NCBI RefSeq assembly: GCF_015482585.1
Contig: NZ_CP049742.1
Span: 198,501 to 262,500 of the forward strand
Source of the DNA: Mangrovibacillus cuniculi
Lineage (GTDB): Bacteria > Bacillota > Bacilli > Bacillales > R1DC41
Direction of reading: 5' to 3'
DNA length: 64,000 nucleotides
How positions within the stretch are numbered: the stretch's first letter is position 1; every line of letters begins with the position of its first letter. Below are positions 7,187-16,472 of this stretch, one piece after another. Below the pieces are notes generated by a model, which saw only the letters and a list, made by a program, of their open reading frames with translations, was not told the DNA's origin and did not search any database. The position numbers and the translations under genes were made by a program.

Positions 7187-8299
7187 ATGAAAAAGGGATG
7201 GAAATGGCTTTCGTTGACTTTATTAGTCACGATCTTTGCGGTATTCATGGCAGCATGTTCCCAAACTACTGGCGGGGGAAGCGGTAGTGTAGATGTTGGG
7301 ATCGTATTACCTACAAAAGATGAACCACGTTGGGTACAAGATGAGCAACGTTTCAAAGAAGCGCTAGCAGATTCTGACTACACAACAGAGATTCTATTTA
7401 GCCAAGGATCTTCAGCTAAAGAGAAAGAAAACGTGGAAACACTTTTAAATAAGGGGATTAAAGTGTTAATCATCTGTCCACACGATGGCGATGCAGCGGC
7501 TGCAGCAGTAGAAGCAGCGAAAAAAGATGGTGTTACGGTTATTTCTTACGACCGTTTAATTACAAATACAGATGCAGTAGATTACTATGTAACGTTTGAT
7601 AGCGTTGCAGTAGGTGCGGCACAAGGTCAATACTTAGTGGATAACGTTAGCGGCTCCGACGTTCCTTTATACCTTTATGCTGGAGCGGCATCTGACAACA
7701 ACGCATTCTTATTCTTCGAAGGTGCATGGAATGTCCTTCAACCAAAAATTGCTGATGGCACGTTCAAAGTTGCTAACTCTTCCGAAGCAGAAGCGTTAAA
7801 AGACAAAGCAATGCTATCTCGTGATGAAATGAGTAAAATTCTAGGCCAAGTAACAACGAACTGGGATCCAAATGAAGCAATTAATAAAGCTCAAACACAC
7901 TTAACAGCAGTTGGAGCAGACTTAAAAGGCGATGTAGCAGTATTAGCGCCAAATGATGGAACAGCTCGCTCCATCGCAGATGTATTTGCTTCTGATGGTG
8001 ATGTTTCCAGTTATATCGTGACTGGTCAAGATGCAGAAAAAGCTTCTATTCAATACGTTATTGATGGTAAGCAATCCATGACGGTTTTCAAAGACGTACG
8101 TACGTTAGTAACGGATGCGATGGGTATGGCAGTATCCATTCTAGATGGCGATACACCGGAAACTACTGGTTCTTATAACAACGGAAGCGTAGATGTAAAT
8201 GCAAAACAAACAGATGTAATTGTTGTAAATCAAGAGAACGTTCAAAAAGAACTAATCGATTCTGGCTACTACGAAGCTAGCGAATTCGAAGGACTGTAA
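7187..8299 (+). CDS. Sugar ABC transporter substrate-binding lipoprotein (ChvE/XylF type)
   Basis: A 370-residue lipoprotein: the N-terminus is hydrophobic and ends in the lipobox MAAC near residue 23. The body is a type-1 periplasmic binding fold with GIVLPTKDEPRW, VISYDRLI and YVTFDSVAVG, which match ChvE/XylF-like binding proteins for xylose, glucose, galactose or arabinose. AACACAGGGGGAAAAG precedes the ATG. It is the first gene of a binding protein-ATPase-permease operon and is likely highly expressed, because a hairpin separates it from the ATPase gene. The exact sugar cannot be read from sequence. Confidence 0.9.
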   Translation: MKKGWKWLSLTLLVTIFAVFMAACSQTTGGGSGSVDVGIVLPTKDEPRWVQDEQRFKEALADSDYTTEILFSQGSSAKEKENVETLLNKGIKVLIICPHDGDAAAAAVEAAKKDGVTVISYDRLITNTDAVDYYVTFDSVAVGAAQGQYLVDNVSGSDVPLYLYAGAASDNNAFLFFEGAWNVLQPKIADGTFKVANSSEAEALKDKAMLSRDEMSKILGQVTTNWDPNEAINKAQTHLTAVGADLKGDVAVLAPNDGTARSIADVFASDGDVSSYIVTGQDAEKASIQYVIDGKQSMTVFKDVRTLVTDAMGMAVSILDGDTPETTGSYNNGSVDVNAKQTDVIVVNQENVQKELIDSGYYEASEFEGL

Positions 8300-8305
8300 G
8301 GCTTA

Positions 8306-8336
8306 GGCGGAGCGGTGTTACCTACACTTCTCCGCC
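8306..8336 (+). terminator. Intercistronic hairpin behind the binding-protein gene
   Basis: GGCGGAG (8306-8312) pairs with CTCCGCC (8330-8336), with a further GTGT/ACAC pairing inside. There is no T-run; it probably protects the 3' end of the upstream mRNA and sets the binding protein:transporter ratio. Confidence 0.6.
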
Positions 8337-8361
8337 ATTGTTATAAGAAAGGGGGAGCAAC

Positions 8362-9882
8362 ATGTCACAGTATATATTGGAAATGAACTCTATTTCGAAA
8401 GAATTCGTCGGTGTCAAAGCGTTAAGCAATGTAAATTTCCAGGTGGAAAAAGGAGAGATTCACTGTTTAATAGGAGAAAACGGAGCGGGGAAATCTACAC
8501 TAATGAAAGTGTTAAGCGGTGTATATCCTTTTGGTACTTATGAAGGAGACATTGTGTACGAAGGGAATGTGCAACAGTTTGGGAAGATTAGCGATAGTGT
8601 AAAAGCTGGTATCGCGATCATTTATCAAGAGTTAGCCCTGTTTCCAGATCTATCTGTCTATGAAAACATCTTTACTGGAAATGAAATGAAACGCGGAGGA
8701 GTTATTGATTGGAACGAAACGATTCTTCAAGCTAAGAAGTTACTTCAGAAGGTAAAGCTTGATGTAAATCCAGAGACGTTAGTAAAAGATCTTGGGGTGG
8801 GAAAACGTCAGCTAATTGAAATCGCAAAAGCATTAAGTAAAGATGTTAAGTTGCTAATCTTGGATGAGCCAACGGCAGCGTTAAATGAAGATGACAGCGA
8901 GAATTTATTGAAGTTGTTAAAAGAATTAAAAACACAAGGCATCACTTGCATTATGATTTCGCACAAGTTAAAAGAGGTCATTTCTATTGCTGACAAAGCA
9001 ACGGTACTAAGGGACGGACAAACCATTTGTACGCTGGATGCGACTAAGAAAGAAGTTACGGAAAGTATCATTATTAAAAACATGGTTGGTAGAGAGATAG
9101 AAGATATTTACCCAAAACGTCCGAAGAGAGAAAAAGGCGAGAGAATCTTAGAATTACACGATTGGACTGCTTATGATCCTGCAATAGGTCGTAACGTGGT
9201 GAAAAACGTTAACCTACATGTAAATAAAGGAGAAATTGTTGGGATTTCAGGCTTGATGGGATCTGGCCGAACAGAGTTAGCTTTAAGTATTTTTGGCAAT
9301 GCAAAAGGGTATAAGCTTCAAGGGGACCTAATGCTTAACGGGAATTTAACTAATTTAAAACATCCAAACGAAGCAATTAAAGCTGGTATTGCTTATGTAA
9401 CAGAAGATCGAAAGGGCGACGGATTATTTTTATTACAAGACATCAAAAGTAATATCTCCGCAGCAAATCTACAAGGAATCTCCTCAAAGGGTATTATCAA
9501 CGACAATGAGGAAATTATCATTGCAGATAAATACAAAAAATCCCTCTATATTAAGGCATCTTCCATCGAGCAAGAGGTTGGTAAATTGAGTGGAGGGAAC
9601 CAACAGAAAGTTTCATTAGGTAAGTGGTTGTTTGTAGGACCGAAACTACTAATCTTAGATGAACCTACTAGAGGAATTGATGTGGGAGCGAAGTTTGAAA
9701 TTTACACTGTAATGAACGAATTGATAGAAGCTGGTATGAGTATTATCATGATTTCATCTGAACTTGGAGAAGTTCTTGGTATGAGTGACCGAATTTACGT
9801 CATGGCGCAAAATGAGCTTAAAGGGGAACTTACAATCGAAGACGCTTCACAAGAAACTATTATGGAACTTGCAACGCAATAA
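8362..9882 (+). CDS. Sugar ABC transporter ATPase, tandem NBD (GguA/MglA type)
   Basis: A 506-residue protein with two ABC domains. Domain 1 has Walker A GENGAGKST and Walker B LLILDEPTAAL. Domain 2 has the altered P-loop GLMGSGRTEL, signature LSGGNQQK and LLILDEPTRGIDVG. This duplicated architecture is typical of CUT2 monosaccharide importers (GguA, MglA, XylG, RbsA). It energises uptake together with the permease that starts 14 bp downstream. GAAAGGGGGAGC precedes the ATG. Confidence 0.93.
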   Translation: MSQYILEMNSISKEFVGVKALSNVNFQVEKGEIHCLIGENGAGKSTLMKVLSGVYPFGTYEGDIVYEGNVQQFGKISDSVKAGIAIIYQELALFPDLSVYENIFTGNEMKRGGVIDWNETILQAKKLLQKVKLDVNPETLVKDLGVGKRQLIEIAKALSKDVKLLILDEPTAALNEDDSENLLKLLKELKTQGITCIMISHKLKEVISIADKATVLRDGQTICTLDATKKEVTESIIIKNMVGREIEDIYPKRPKREKGERILELHDWTAYDPAIGRNVVKNVNLHVNKGEIVGISGLMGSGRTELALSIFGNAKGYKLQGDLMLNGNLTNLKHPNEAIKAGIAYVTEDRKGDGLFLLQDIKSNISAANLQGISSKGIINDNEEIIIADKYKKSLYIKASSIEQEVGKLSGGNQQKVSLGKWLFVGPKLLILDEPTRGIDVGAKFEIYTVMNELIEAGMSIIMISSELGEVLGMSDRIYVMAQNELKGELTIEDASQETIMELATQ

Positions 9883-9895
9883 GGGGGTATTGACG

Positions 9896-11068
9896 ATGAG
9901 TTTTATAAAAGAAGTACGAACGCTAGTTAGTGAAAATATCCGTGATTATGGTATGTATATTGCTTTAGCAGTAATTATTTTAACGTTTACCGTGATGACA
10001 AATGGTCTATTTATCTCTTCTCGTAATATTAGTAACTTACTAGATTCAGCGGGGTATATTGCTGTTTTAGCTGTAGGAATGACGCTTGTTATTGTCATAC
10101 GTCACATTGACTTATCTGTTGGCTATGCAGCCGGATTTCTAGGAGCGGTAGCTGCGATTTTATTAACGCAAGCTGGTGTATCCATGTTTATTACTATCCC
10201 CATCATTCTAGTGTTAGGGGTAGCAACTGGTTTATTAAACGGTGTGCTAGTAGCGAAGATTGGTATTCCGTCCTTTGTCGCAACGCTCGCAGGAATGTTA
10301 ATTTTCCGTGGAGCACTTTTACAAGTAACGGAGAAAACGGGAACGATTATTATTCGTGATGATATGTTTAACGCAATTGGTAACGGTTATATTCCATCTT
10401 TAATGGAAGTAAACGGACTTCATCTATTATCTTTGTTAGTCGGTATGGTCGGTATTATCTTTTATATTTACAGTGAAATGAATACACGTAAGAACAAGAT
10501 GAAATATAATTTTGAAGTGGTTTCCACAGGAATCTTCATCTTAAAGTTAGTCTTCGTATCTGCGATTATCGCTTATGTCACATGGATTCTTGCAGGCTAT
10601 AATGGTTTCTCATGGACTGTCATCGTTATGTTAGCGGTTGTCCTTCTATATCATTTCTTAACGACAAAAACAGTTCTTGGACGTCACATTTATGCAGTAG
10701 GTAGTAACCCGGAAGCAGCACATCTAAGCGGGATCAATGTAAAGAAGATTACGTATATCGTATTCGGTTCTATGGGAATGTTAGCTGCTTTATCAGGTAT
10801 CCTATTCACAGCTCGTTTGCAATCTGCAACGACAACTGCAGGGACACTATTCGAGTTAGATGCTATCGCAGCAGCATACGTTGGAGGGGTCTCTTCAGCT
10901 GGTGGAGTAGGGAAAGTAACCGGTGCTATCATTGGAGCAATCGTAATGGCTTCTTTAACGAACGGAATGAACTTACTCGGGGTAGGAATCTCTTATCAAT
11001 ATATGATTCGTGGGGGAGTACTAGCAGGAGCAGTAATTTTTGATGTCATGACTCGAGGAAGAAAATAA
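9896..11068 (+). CDS. Sugar ABC transporter permease (GguB/XylH type)
   Basis: A 390-residue membrane protein of the BPD_transp_2 family with about ten helices, the LSVGY segment near residue 70 and the EAAHLSGINVKKI coupling segment. It forms the channel for the CUT2 importer. I use the ATG at 9896, which follows AAGGGGGTATTGACG; reading further upstream would overlap the ATPase gene and add an atypical hydrophilic N-terminus. It is longer than RbsC/MglC because of an extra segment near residues 180-230 (YSEMNTRKNK), as is usual in GguB/XylH. Confidence 0.92.
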   Translation: MSFIKEVRTLVSENIRDYGMYIALAVIILTFTVMTNGLFISSRNISNLLDSAGYIAVLAVGMTLVIVIRHIDLSVGYAAGFLGAVAAILLTQAGVSMFITIPIILVLGVATGLLNGVLVAKIGIPSFVATLAGMLIFRGALLQVTEKTGTIIIRDDMFNAIGNGYIPSLMEVNGLHLLSLLVGMVGIIFYIYSEMNTRKNKMKYNFEVVSTGIFILKLVFVSAIIAYVTWILAGYNGFSWTVIVMLAVVLLYHFLTTKTVLGRHIYAVGSNPEAAHLSGINVKKITYIVFGSMGMLAALSGILFTARLQSATTTAGTLFELDAIAAAYVGGVSSAGGVGKVTGAIIGAIVMASLTNGMNLLGVGISYQYMIRGGVLAGAVIFDVMTRGRK

Positions 11069-11078
11069 AGAAAGATCA

Positions 11079-11107
11079 ACAGAGGGTATTGTACCCTCTG
11101 TCTTTTT
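11079..11107 (+). terminator. Terminator of the sugar ABC operon
   Basis: ACAGAGGGTA and TACCCTCTGT form a perfect 10-bp stem with a 3-base loop and a T-run. Confidence 0.92.
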
Positions 11108-11254
11108 ATTGGTCTAATAGCAGGAAGTAAGCATTGATTCCAAATTTTAGGTTAAGATAATTTTTATAGAACATTCCGTAAGCAAAATGGTTGTCCTAGT
11201 AGAAGTAGCTCTTTACAATGATACCGATTTATCTAAATGGAGGAGGTCACTAAA

Positions 11255-12367
11255 ATGAAGTTTCAACCATTATTTGAGTCTCAACAAATCTCACAACAAA
11301 CGTTTTCCAATCGTTATATAGTAGCACCTATGACAAGAGTGTCTGCAGAATCTGACGGCAAAGCGAATGACAGAATGAAAGCTTACTATGAGCGTTTTGC
11401 AGTAGGTGGTTTCGGGGCAATAATCTCTGAAGGAATATATACGGATAAACATTATAGTCAGGGATACCGAAATCAACCGGGATTAGCGTCGGATATGCAT
11501 GTCGATGCTTGGAAGCCAGTAGTAGAAGCGGTAAAAGCTCACGGTACCAAGTTCATTGCCCAATTAATGCATGGAGGAGCACAGTCTCAAGGGAATGCCT
11601 ATACAGATGAAACAATTGCTCCGTCCGCTACTGCACCGAAGGGAGAACAGCTGGCTTTTTACGGTGGATCAGGCCCTTACAAAACGCCTAAAGCAATGGA
11701 AACAAAGGATTTTGAACAAGTTCGTGAAGGATTTGTTCAGGCGGCTATTCATGCAAAAGATGCTGGATTTGATGGGGTAGAATTACATGCAGCAAACGGT
11801 TATTTACTAGATGAGTTTCTAACTGAATATATGAACCTTCGAGATGACGAATACGGTGGTTCTATGGAAGCTGGATTGGGGTATGTAAAAGAAGTAGCAG
11901 ATGCAGTGCGCTTAGCTGTAGGGGAATCTTTCATTGTAGGAATTCGACTTTCACAAGGTAAAGTATCTGATCAGGAGTACCGCTGGCCGGGTGGAGAACA
12001 AGGTGCTGAGAACTTCTTTAATCTGGTAAAAGAACTTCCACTAGACTATATCCATGTGACAGATGCAGATGGTACAGCACCTTCTTTCGGAGAACATTCT
12101 CGCTCCATTGCAAGACTTGCAAAAGAAGTGGTAGGACTCCCGGTAATTGCTAACGGTAAATTAGGTGATCCTGATAAAGCACTAAAAGCTGTTACAGAAG
12201 AGAAAGCAGATTTTGTTTCCATTGGAGCTACTGCACTAGCAAATCCAGATACACCAAACTTAGTGAAAGCTGGGAAAGAACAACGAGCGTTTGATCCCAC
12301 AGCCATATTATTTCCTGAAGCATTTGTAAAGGATGCGGAACTGGAAATACAATTAGAGAAACGATAA
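11255..12367 (+). CDS. NADH:flavin oxidoreductase (Old Yellow Enzyme family)
   Basis: A 370-residue TIM-barrel flavoprotein. Family marks: RYIVAPMTR near the N-terminus, AQLMHGGAQS, GFDGVELHAANGYLLDEFL (active-site HxAN region) and a C-terminal GAT FMN phosphate-binding segment. OYE enzymes reduce activated C=C bonds of enones and nitro compounds with NAD(P)H, often in detoxification; the physiological substrate is unknown. GGAGGAGGTC precedes the ATG at 11255; an upstream in-frame ATG (11237) overlaps that ribosome site and is rejected. It has its own terminator on both sides and is probably monocistronic, so its place inside the sugar island may be accidental. Confidence 0.9.
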   Translation: MKFQPLFESQQISQQTFSNRYIVAPMTRVSAESDGKANDRMKAYYERFAVGGFGAIISEGIYTDKHYSQGYRNQPGLASDMHVDAWKPVVEAVKAHGTKFIAQLMHGGAQSQGNAYTDETIAPSATAPKGEQLAFYGGSGPYKTPKAMETKDFEQVREGFVQAAIHAKDAGFDGVELHAANGYLLDEFLTEYMNLRDDEYGGSMEAGLGYVKEVADAVRLAVGESFIVGIRLSQGKVSDQEYRWPGGEQGAENFFNLVKELPLDYIHVTDADGTAPSFGEHSRSIARLAKEVVGLPVIANGKLGDPDKALKAVTEEKADFVSIGATALANPDTPNLVKAGKEQRAFDPTAILFPEAFVKDAELEIQLEKR

Positions 12368-12380
12368 GAACGTTCCCTGA

Positions 12381-12412
12381 AAACCCTGAGATGTCTTTAC
12401 TCAGGGTTTTTC
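12381..12412 (+). terminator. Terminator of the OYE gene
   Basis: AAACCCTGAG (12381-12390) pairs with CTCAGGGTTT (12400-12409), followed by T-rich sequence. Confidence 0.9.
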
Positions 12413-12485
12413 CTTTACATCTCTTAGTAGTGAATCTATTGACACGAAAATTATTGCTAAATAGGAAGAAATTTTATGACTATTA

Positions 12486-12515
12486 TAGTAAGCGCTTTCT
12501 CTATTTTGGTATGAT
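12486..12515 (+). promoter_or_regulatory. cre-like box and -10 ahead of the sensor operon
   Basis: TAGTAAGCGCTTTCT (12486-12500) fits the cre consensus with one mismatch. A TATGAT -10 follows at 12510-12515. A CcpA effect on the sugar-sensing operon is therefore likely. Confidence 0.5.
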
Positions 12516-12543
12516 AAGAGGAAGAAAGGAGGGGGGATTCTGC

Positions 12544-13524
12544 ATGAAAAAGATTGGTATAGCAACTTTTACTCTAGTGTTTATCTTCTTTGGAATAGTA
12601 ACCCTTCAAACGCTTGATAAAGTAAGAAAAACAAACTGGGAATTACCTACACCAACCATAACAGAAGAGGAAACCCTCCGATTTGTCATGATTACACAAG
12701 ACTTGGAAACTCCTTTTTGGGATAAAGTCGCTACAGGCGCCAAACAAGCCGCAGAGGAACTAACCATAAGTTTAGAAGTGTGGGGAAGTTATGGTAATCA
12801 ACAAGAGACATTTCTTAAACAAATAGAGATAGCTATACACGGAAAAGTGGATGGCATTATTGTTCAAGGTTCCGATACGGATAAATTTAAAGAACTAACA
12901 AAAGTAAAAGCATCTTTTTATGGAATCCCTATCGTAACAGTTGCAAATGATGTGCCAATGCAAGAAAGTCTACGTAAAACGTATGTGGGATCAGATCACC
13001 AGAAAGCAGGTAAAATGATAGCGAACCAATTAGTTAAAGATATGGGGAATCAAGGGGAAGTAATCTTACTCTATGACACGAATAAGTTTGATTACCAAAT
13101 GAAACGAATAGAGGGGATTCAGAGTGTTTTAGAAAAATACCCATCCATTTCTGTCTATCATGCAAAGTCAGAAGGTTCACGTGAACAAATTCAGATGACG
13201 ACCCAACATATGTTAAACGTATATCCGAAAGCAAAAGCATATATAGCCGTTAATGCCAACATGGCAAGTCCTTTAGTTCATGAAATAAGTAAGCGTTATC
13301 AAGTAGAACCGTATTATTTATATTCGTTCGATGATGGAGCCGAATCAACGGCACTCTTAGAAACTGGCAAATTAGATGCGATCATTGAACAAGATCCCTC
13401 TATGATTGGAGAAATTAGTGTAGAAAAACTTGCGGAATGGGTTAGAGGACAAAGTTTTCCACTCGATAGCGAAGGATATTTCACTAATATAAGGGTTGCG
13501 AAAGTGAAGACAAACGATGAATAG
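12544..13524 (+). CDS. Membrane-anchored sugar-binding sensor protein (XylFII-like)
   Basis: A 326-residue protein with one uncleaved N-terminal membrane helix (about residues 4-22; no lipobox) and a type-1 periplasmic-binding domain from about 50 on (RFVMITQDLETPFWDKV, DGIIVQGSD, YVGSDHQKAGKMIA). The stop overlaps the start of a histidine kinase gene by 8 bp, and the kinase is followed by an AraC-type regulator. The arrangement matches the XylFII-LytS-YesN sensing system of Clostridium beijerinckii, in which an anchored xylose-binding protein presents the sugar to the kinase. The ATG at 12544 has an AAAGGAGGGGGG site. The sugar is unknown. It is a sensor rather than a transporter part, because it is membrane-tethered and translationally coupled to the kinase. 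Confidence 0.82.
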   Translation: MKKIGIATFTLVFIFFGIVTLQTLDKVRKTNWELPTPTITEEETLRFVMITQDLETPFWDKVATGAKQAAEELTISLEVWGSYGNQQETFLKQIEIAIHGKVDGIIVQGSDTDKFKELTKVKASFYGIPIVTVANDVPMQESLRKTYVGSDHQKAGKMIANQLVKDMGNQGEVILLYDTNKFDYQMKRIEGIQSVLEKYPSISVYHAKSEGSREQIQMTTQHMLNVYPKAKAYIAVNANMASPLVHEISKRYQVEPYYLYSFDDGAESTALLETGKLDAIIEQDPSMIGEISVEKLAEWVRGQSFPLDSEGYFTNIRVAKVKTNDE

Positions 13525-14980
13525 CATCCAAAAGAAAATCTTATTATTAACCTCACTAGTACTAATATTTATGTCATCTATCTGGATTACTTTAACCTAC
13601 TACAACAATGAAACACATAAACAGTACAATGAAATTTTAAAACGTTATCTAACGATGAATGATGTTACTACGGCAAGTCAACAAAGTATCGCTGACCTAA
13701 ATAGTTATTTAAGGAAGCCAATCTCTAGTAATATTATTCGTTTTGAACATAGTAAAGAAAATGTTCGCAAAGCAAAGAGAGACGTGTTGAAACTGGAAAA
13801 CAAAGCTAACCAATTTACCTTAACCACTTACGTCTCTTTAATTGATAGTTTAGTAGAAACGATGGACAGATCGGTTATATTTTTTGATGAAAATAATCAG
13901 GAAGCTTCTGCGAAGGAATTTGAAGAAGCGACACGAATATCTAGTTATATATCTGAGATGACTTTAACGTTGTTAGATAAAGAATTAACAACGTATGACA
14001 TTTTTTATCGTGGGATTATGCAGCAAGCGGAGGAAGTGATTAGGTTAGGTATATGGCTACTACTAATCATGACAGCTATATTATTTATCGCTACATACTG
14101 GTTCTCCTTAAGTATTACAAGACCTATTCAGCAATTAACACAGGCAGCAAATGACCTCTCCAATGGTCGTTTTAAAAAACCGATTAAGGTAGAGTCAAAT
14201 GACGAAATTGCTTTTCTAGCCAAGACATTTGACCGCATGCGAATCAATATTAATAACTTAATAGGAGAAATTAAACATAAAGCACAATTAGAGCATGAAC
14301 TACAACAGAATCAACTACTATTACAAGAAATACAGTTTAAAAGTTTGCAAAGTCAGATTAACCCCCACTTTTTATTTAACACGCTAAATACGTTGTCCAA
14401 AAAAGCTTATTTAGAAGGTTCTGAGGAAACAAGCGATCTGTTAGTAAGTGTTGCTGGTATTTTGCGATATAACTTAAAACAAGTAGATCGTTCAGTTTCG
14501 TTAAGAGAAGAAATATTTGTTTTAAAGCAGTATATCGAAATCCAAAAAGCTAGATTTACTGATCGATTACACGTGCGCTATGAAATTGATGAAGATTGTT
14601 TATTTGTTCCTATCCCAGCACTTACACTTCAACCGATTGTAGAAAATGCGGTAATACATGCTGTCGAGCCAAAAGTGGAAGGAGGTCAGTTAATCATCCG
14701 TGTAAAAGATCTTCAAAATAAAGTAGTGATAGAAATAGAGGATGATGGTAGCGGAATGACACCTCAGAAGATGGAGGAAATCTTACAGGAAAAACCTGTT
14801 CAACTAGAAGGTCACTCTACCGGTATCGGCTTCCCAAATGTGGTGAAGAGACTTCGTCTGTTTTTCGGGGAGTATGACGTCATCCGCATCGAAAGTACAC
14901 AAGGTGTAGGGACAAAAGTAATGATATTCATTGAAAAGAGAGGTGTAAAACAAGATGATGAAAGTCTTAATCGTCGATGA
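13517..14980 (+). CDS. Sensor histidine kinase, LytS/YesM type
   Basis: A 487-residue two-pass membrane kinase: helix 1 at about 7-27, an extracellular domain to about 170, helix 2 near 175-195, then a HAMP domain (TRPIQQLTQAANDLSNGRF). The phospho-accepting motif is SQINPHFLFNTLNTL (LytS/YesM class). The ATPase N-box reads QPIVENAVIHAVEP and the G-box DDGSGM. The extracellular part is only about 145 residues and mostly helical, suited to contacting a partner binding protein. It overlaps the sensor gene by 8 bp and the regulator gene by 26 bp, which implies coupled translation of all three. Confidence 0.9.
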   Translation: MNSIQKKILLLTSLVLIFMSSIWITLTYYNNETHKQYNEILKRYLTMNDVTTASQQSIADLNSYLRKPISSNIIRFEHSKENVRKAKRDVLKLENKANQFTLTTYVSLIDSLVETMDRSVIFFDENNQEASAKEFEEATRISSYISEMTLTLLDKELTTYDIFYRGIMQQAEEVIRLGIWLLLIMTAILFIATYWFSLSITRPIQQLTQAANDLSNGRFKKPIKVESNDEIAFLAKTFDRMRININNLIGEIKHKAQLEHELQQNQLLLQEIQFKSLQSQINPHFLFNTLNTLSKKAYLEGSEETSDLLVSVAGILRYNLKQVDRSVSLREEIFVLKQYIEIQKARFTDRLHVRYEIDEDCLFVPIPALTLQPIVENAVIHAVEPKVEGGQLIIRVKDLQNKVVIEIEDDGSGMTPQKMEEILQEKPVQLEGHSTGIGFPNVVKRLRLFFGEYDVIRIESTQGVGTKVMIFIEKRGVKQDDESLNRR

Positions 14981-16454
14981 TGAGCAAATGGAGAGGGAAG
15001 GGATGCAAACGATTTTAGAGAGAGCATTTCCGAACCTTATCATAGAACAAGCGAAGAACGGTCAGATGGCAGTGGAGCTGTCCCATACCTTTCAACCAGA
15101 CATTGTATTAATGGATATCAAAATGCCAGGAATGACTGGATTAGAGGCTGTAGAAAAAATTAGTTCGGATTTTCCTACCACTCATTTTGTGATGGTCACG
15201 GCATACGACACGTTTGATTATTTACGAGCAGCGATAAAACTTGGTGTAAAAGACTACTTGCTAAAGCCTAGTAAAGTTAGTGATATTGTGTCAACGATTG
15301 GAAAAGTCGTGGAACAAGTGGAAGAGGCGAAAAAGAAAAGATTCTTGGAACAACAGACGTCTAGAGTGATTGAAACGGATGTTGTCACACAGTTGTTATT
15401 TGATCATGTGCATGATGTTCATGTGGATATGCTAGTGGATATGTTGGATACGCCGATACCTCATAAACTTTTTGTTTTAGTTCTTCATGTACCTAATAAC
15501 GCCTCTTCTGTTACCAAGACTGTTCGAGAATATGTAAGAACGCATCATCTTGGTTGGATCGGTCCTCTGTATGGAAATCAGTTACCTATTATCGTCTTTC
15601 GAAAGGAAAAGACGACTTATCGTTCCCAAGCACAACAAGTGGTGAAAAAGTTATTGCAAGAAATAACAGTTTACTCAAGTGGTGTCTTTATCGGAATTGG
15701 AAGTGAATGTGAAGGATTAGAAACAGTGAAGCAATCTTATCAACATGCATTAGCTGCAACAATGGATCTCTCTTTAGAATCGAAATATTCCTATTACGAT
15801 CAAGTTCGAGTGAATAGTAGTAACATAGGACAGTTTACTAGACAGGAAATTGGCGAATATATTCGACTGGGGCAGTGGCATCAAATCTCTCAATATATGA
15901 CAAAAACTGTGGATAGCTTGGAGAGAGAAAATGTTTCTCTTATTCAGGCGCAGCAGAGAATTTTAGAGGTGTTGTGGAGCGTCTCCAATGTATTGGAAGA
16001 GCTAGGGCTGGAAAGGAATTCTTATTTCCTTGATGGAGTAGAGAATTATCAACACCTACGAATTGCTGCTTTACAGGTTTTTAATGGCATGCGTGAAGGT
16101 TTTGAACAATTAAAGGAACAAACAGAAACGGACACCATCCATCAACTCAAGAACTATATCATGGCTCATTCCCATGAAGATATATCCTTAGATGCACTGG
16201 CAAACCGAGTAGAGTTAAGTCCTATATATATTAGCAAAATGTTTAAAGAGAAGTTAGGGATAAATTATATTGATTTCTTAACAGAATGCAGGGTGGAAAA
16301 AGCAAAGAAGCTTCTTTCAGACCCTGAAAAAAGTGTGAAAGAAATTACTTTTGAAGTGGGCTACCACGATCCAAATTATTTTAGTAAGGTGTTTAAAAAA
16401 ATCTGTCAGGTGACGCCGAAAGAATATCGAAAAAATCTCATGTGGAGTCAATAG
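14955..16454 (+). CDS. Response regulator, YesN type (REC + AraC HTH)
   Basis: About 499 residues. The REC domain has DDEQ near the N-terminus, the phosphorylated Asp in DIVLMDIKMPG (about D55) and the conserved Lys in LLKPSK. A linker of about 250 residues follows, and the last 100 residues are an AraC-family double HTH (ISLDALANRVELSPIYISKMFKEKLG and EVGYHDPNYFSKVFKK, given here as landmarks). It is the cognate regulator of the kinase. Likely targets are the sugar ABC operon at 7.2 kb and the lipoprotein gene directly behind it. The gene begins with ATGATG; either codon may be used. Confidence 0.9.
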   Translation: MMKVLIVDDEQMEREGMQTILERAFPNLIIEQAKNGQMAVELSHTFQPDIVLMDIKMPGMTGLEAVEKISSDFPTTHFVMVTAYDTFDYLRAAIKLGVKDYLLKPSKVSDIVSTIGKVVEQVEEAKKKRFLEQQTSRVIETDVVTQLLFDHVHDVHVDMLVDMLDTPIPHKLFVLVLHVPNNASSVTKTVREYVRTHHLGWIGPLYGNQLPIIVFRKEKTTYRSQAQQVVKKLLQEITVYSSGVFIGIGSECEGLETVKQSYQHALAATMDLSLESKYSYYDQVRVNSSNIGQFTRQEIGEYIRLGQWHQISQYMTKTVDSLERENVSLIQAQQRILEVLWSVSNVLEELGLERNSYFLDGVENYQHLRIAALQVFNGMREGFEQLKEQTETDTIHQLKNYIMAHSHEDISLDALANRVELSPIYISKMFKEKLGINYIDFLTECRVEKAKKLLSDPEKSVKEITFEVGYHDPNYFSKVFKKICQVTPKEYRKNLMWSQ

Positions 16455-16472
16455 TGAAGGAGGAGTATGTTA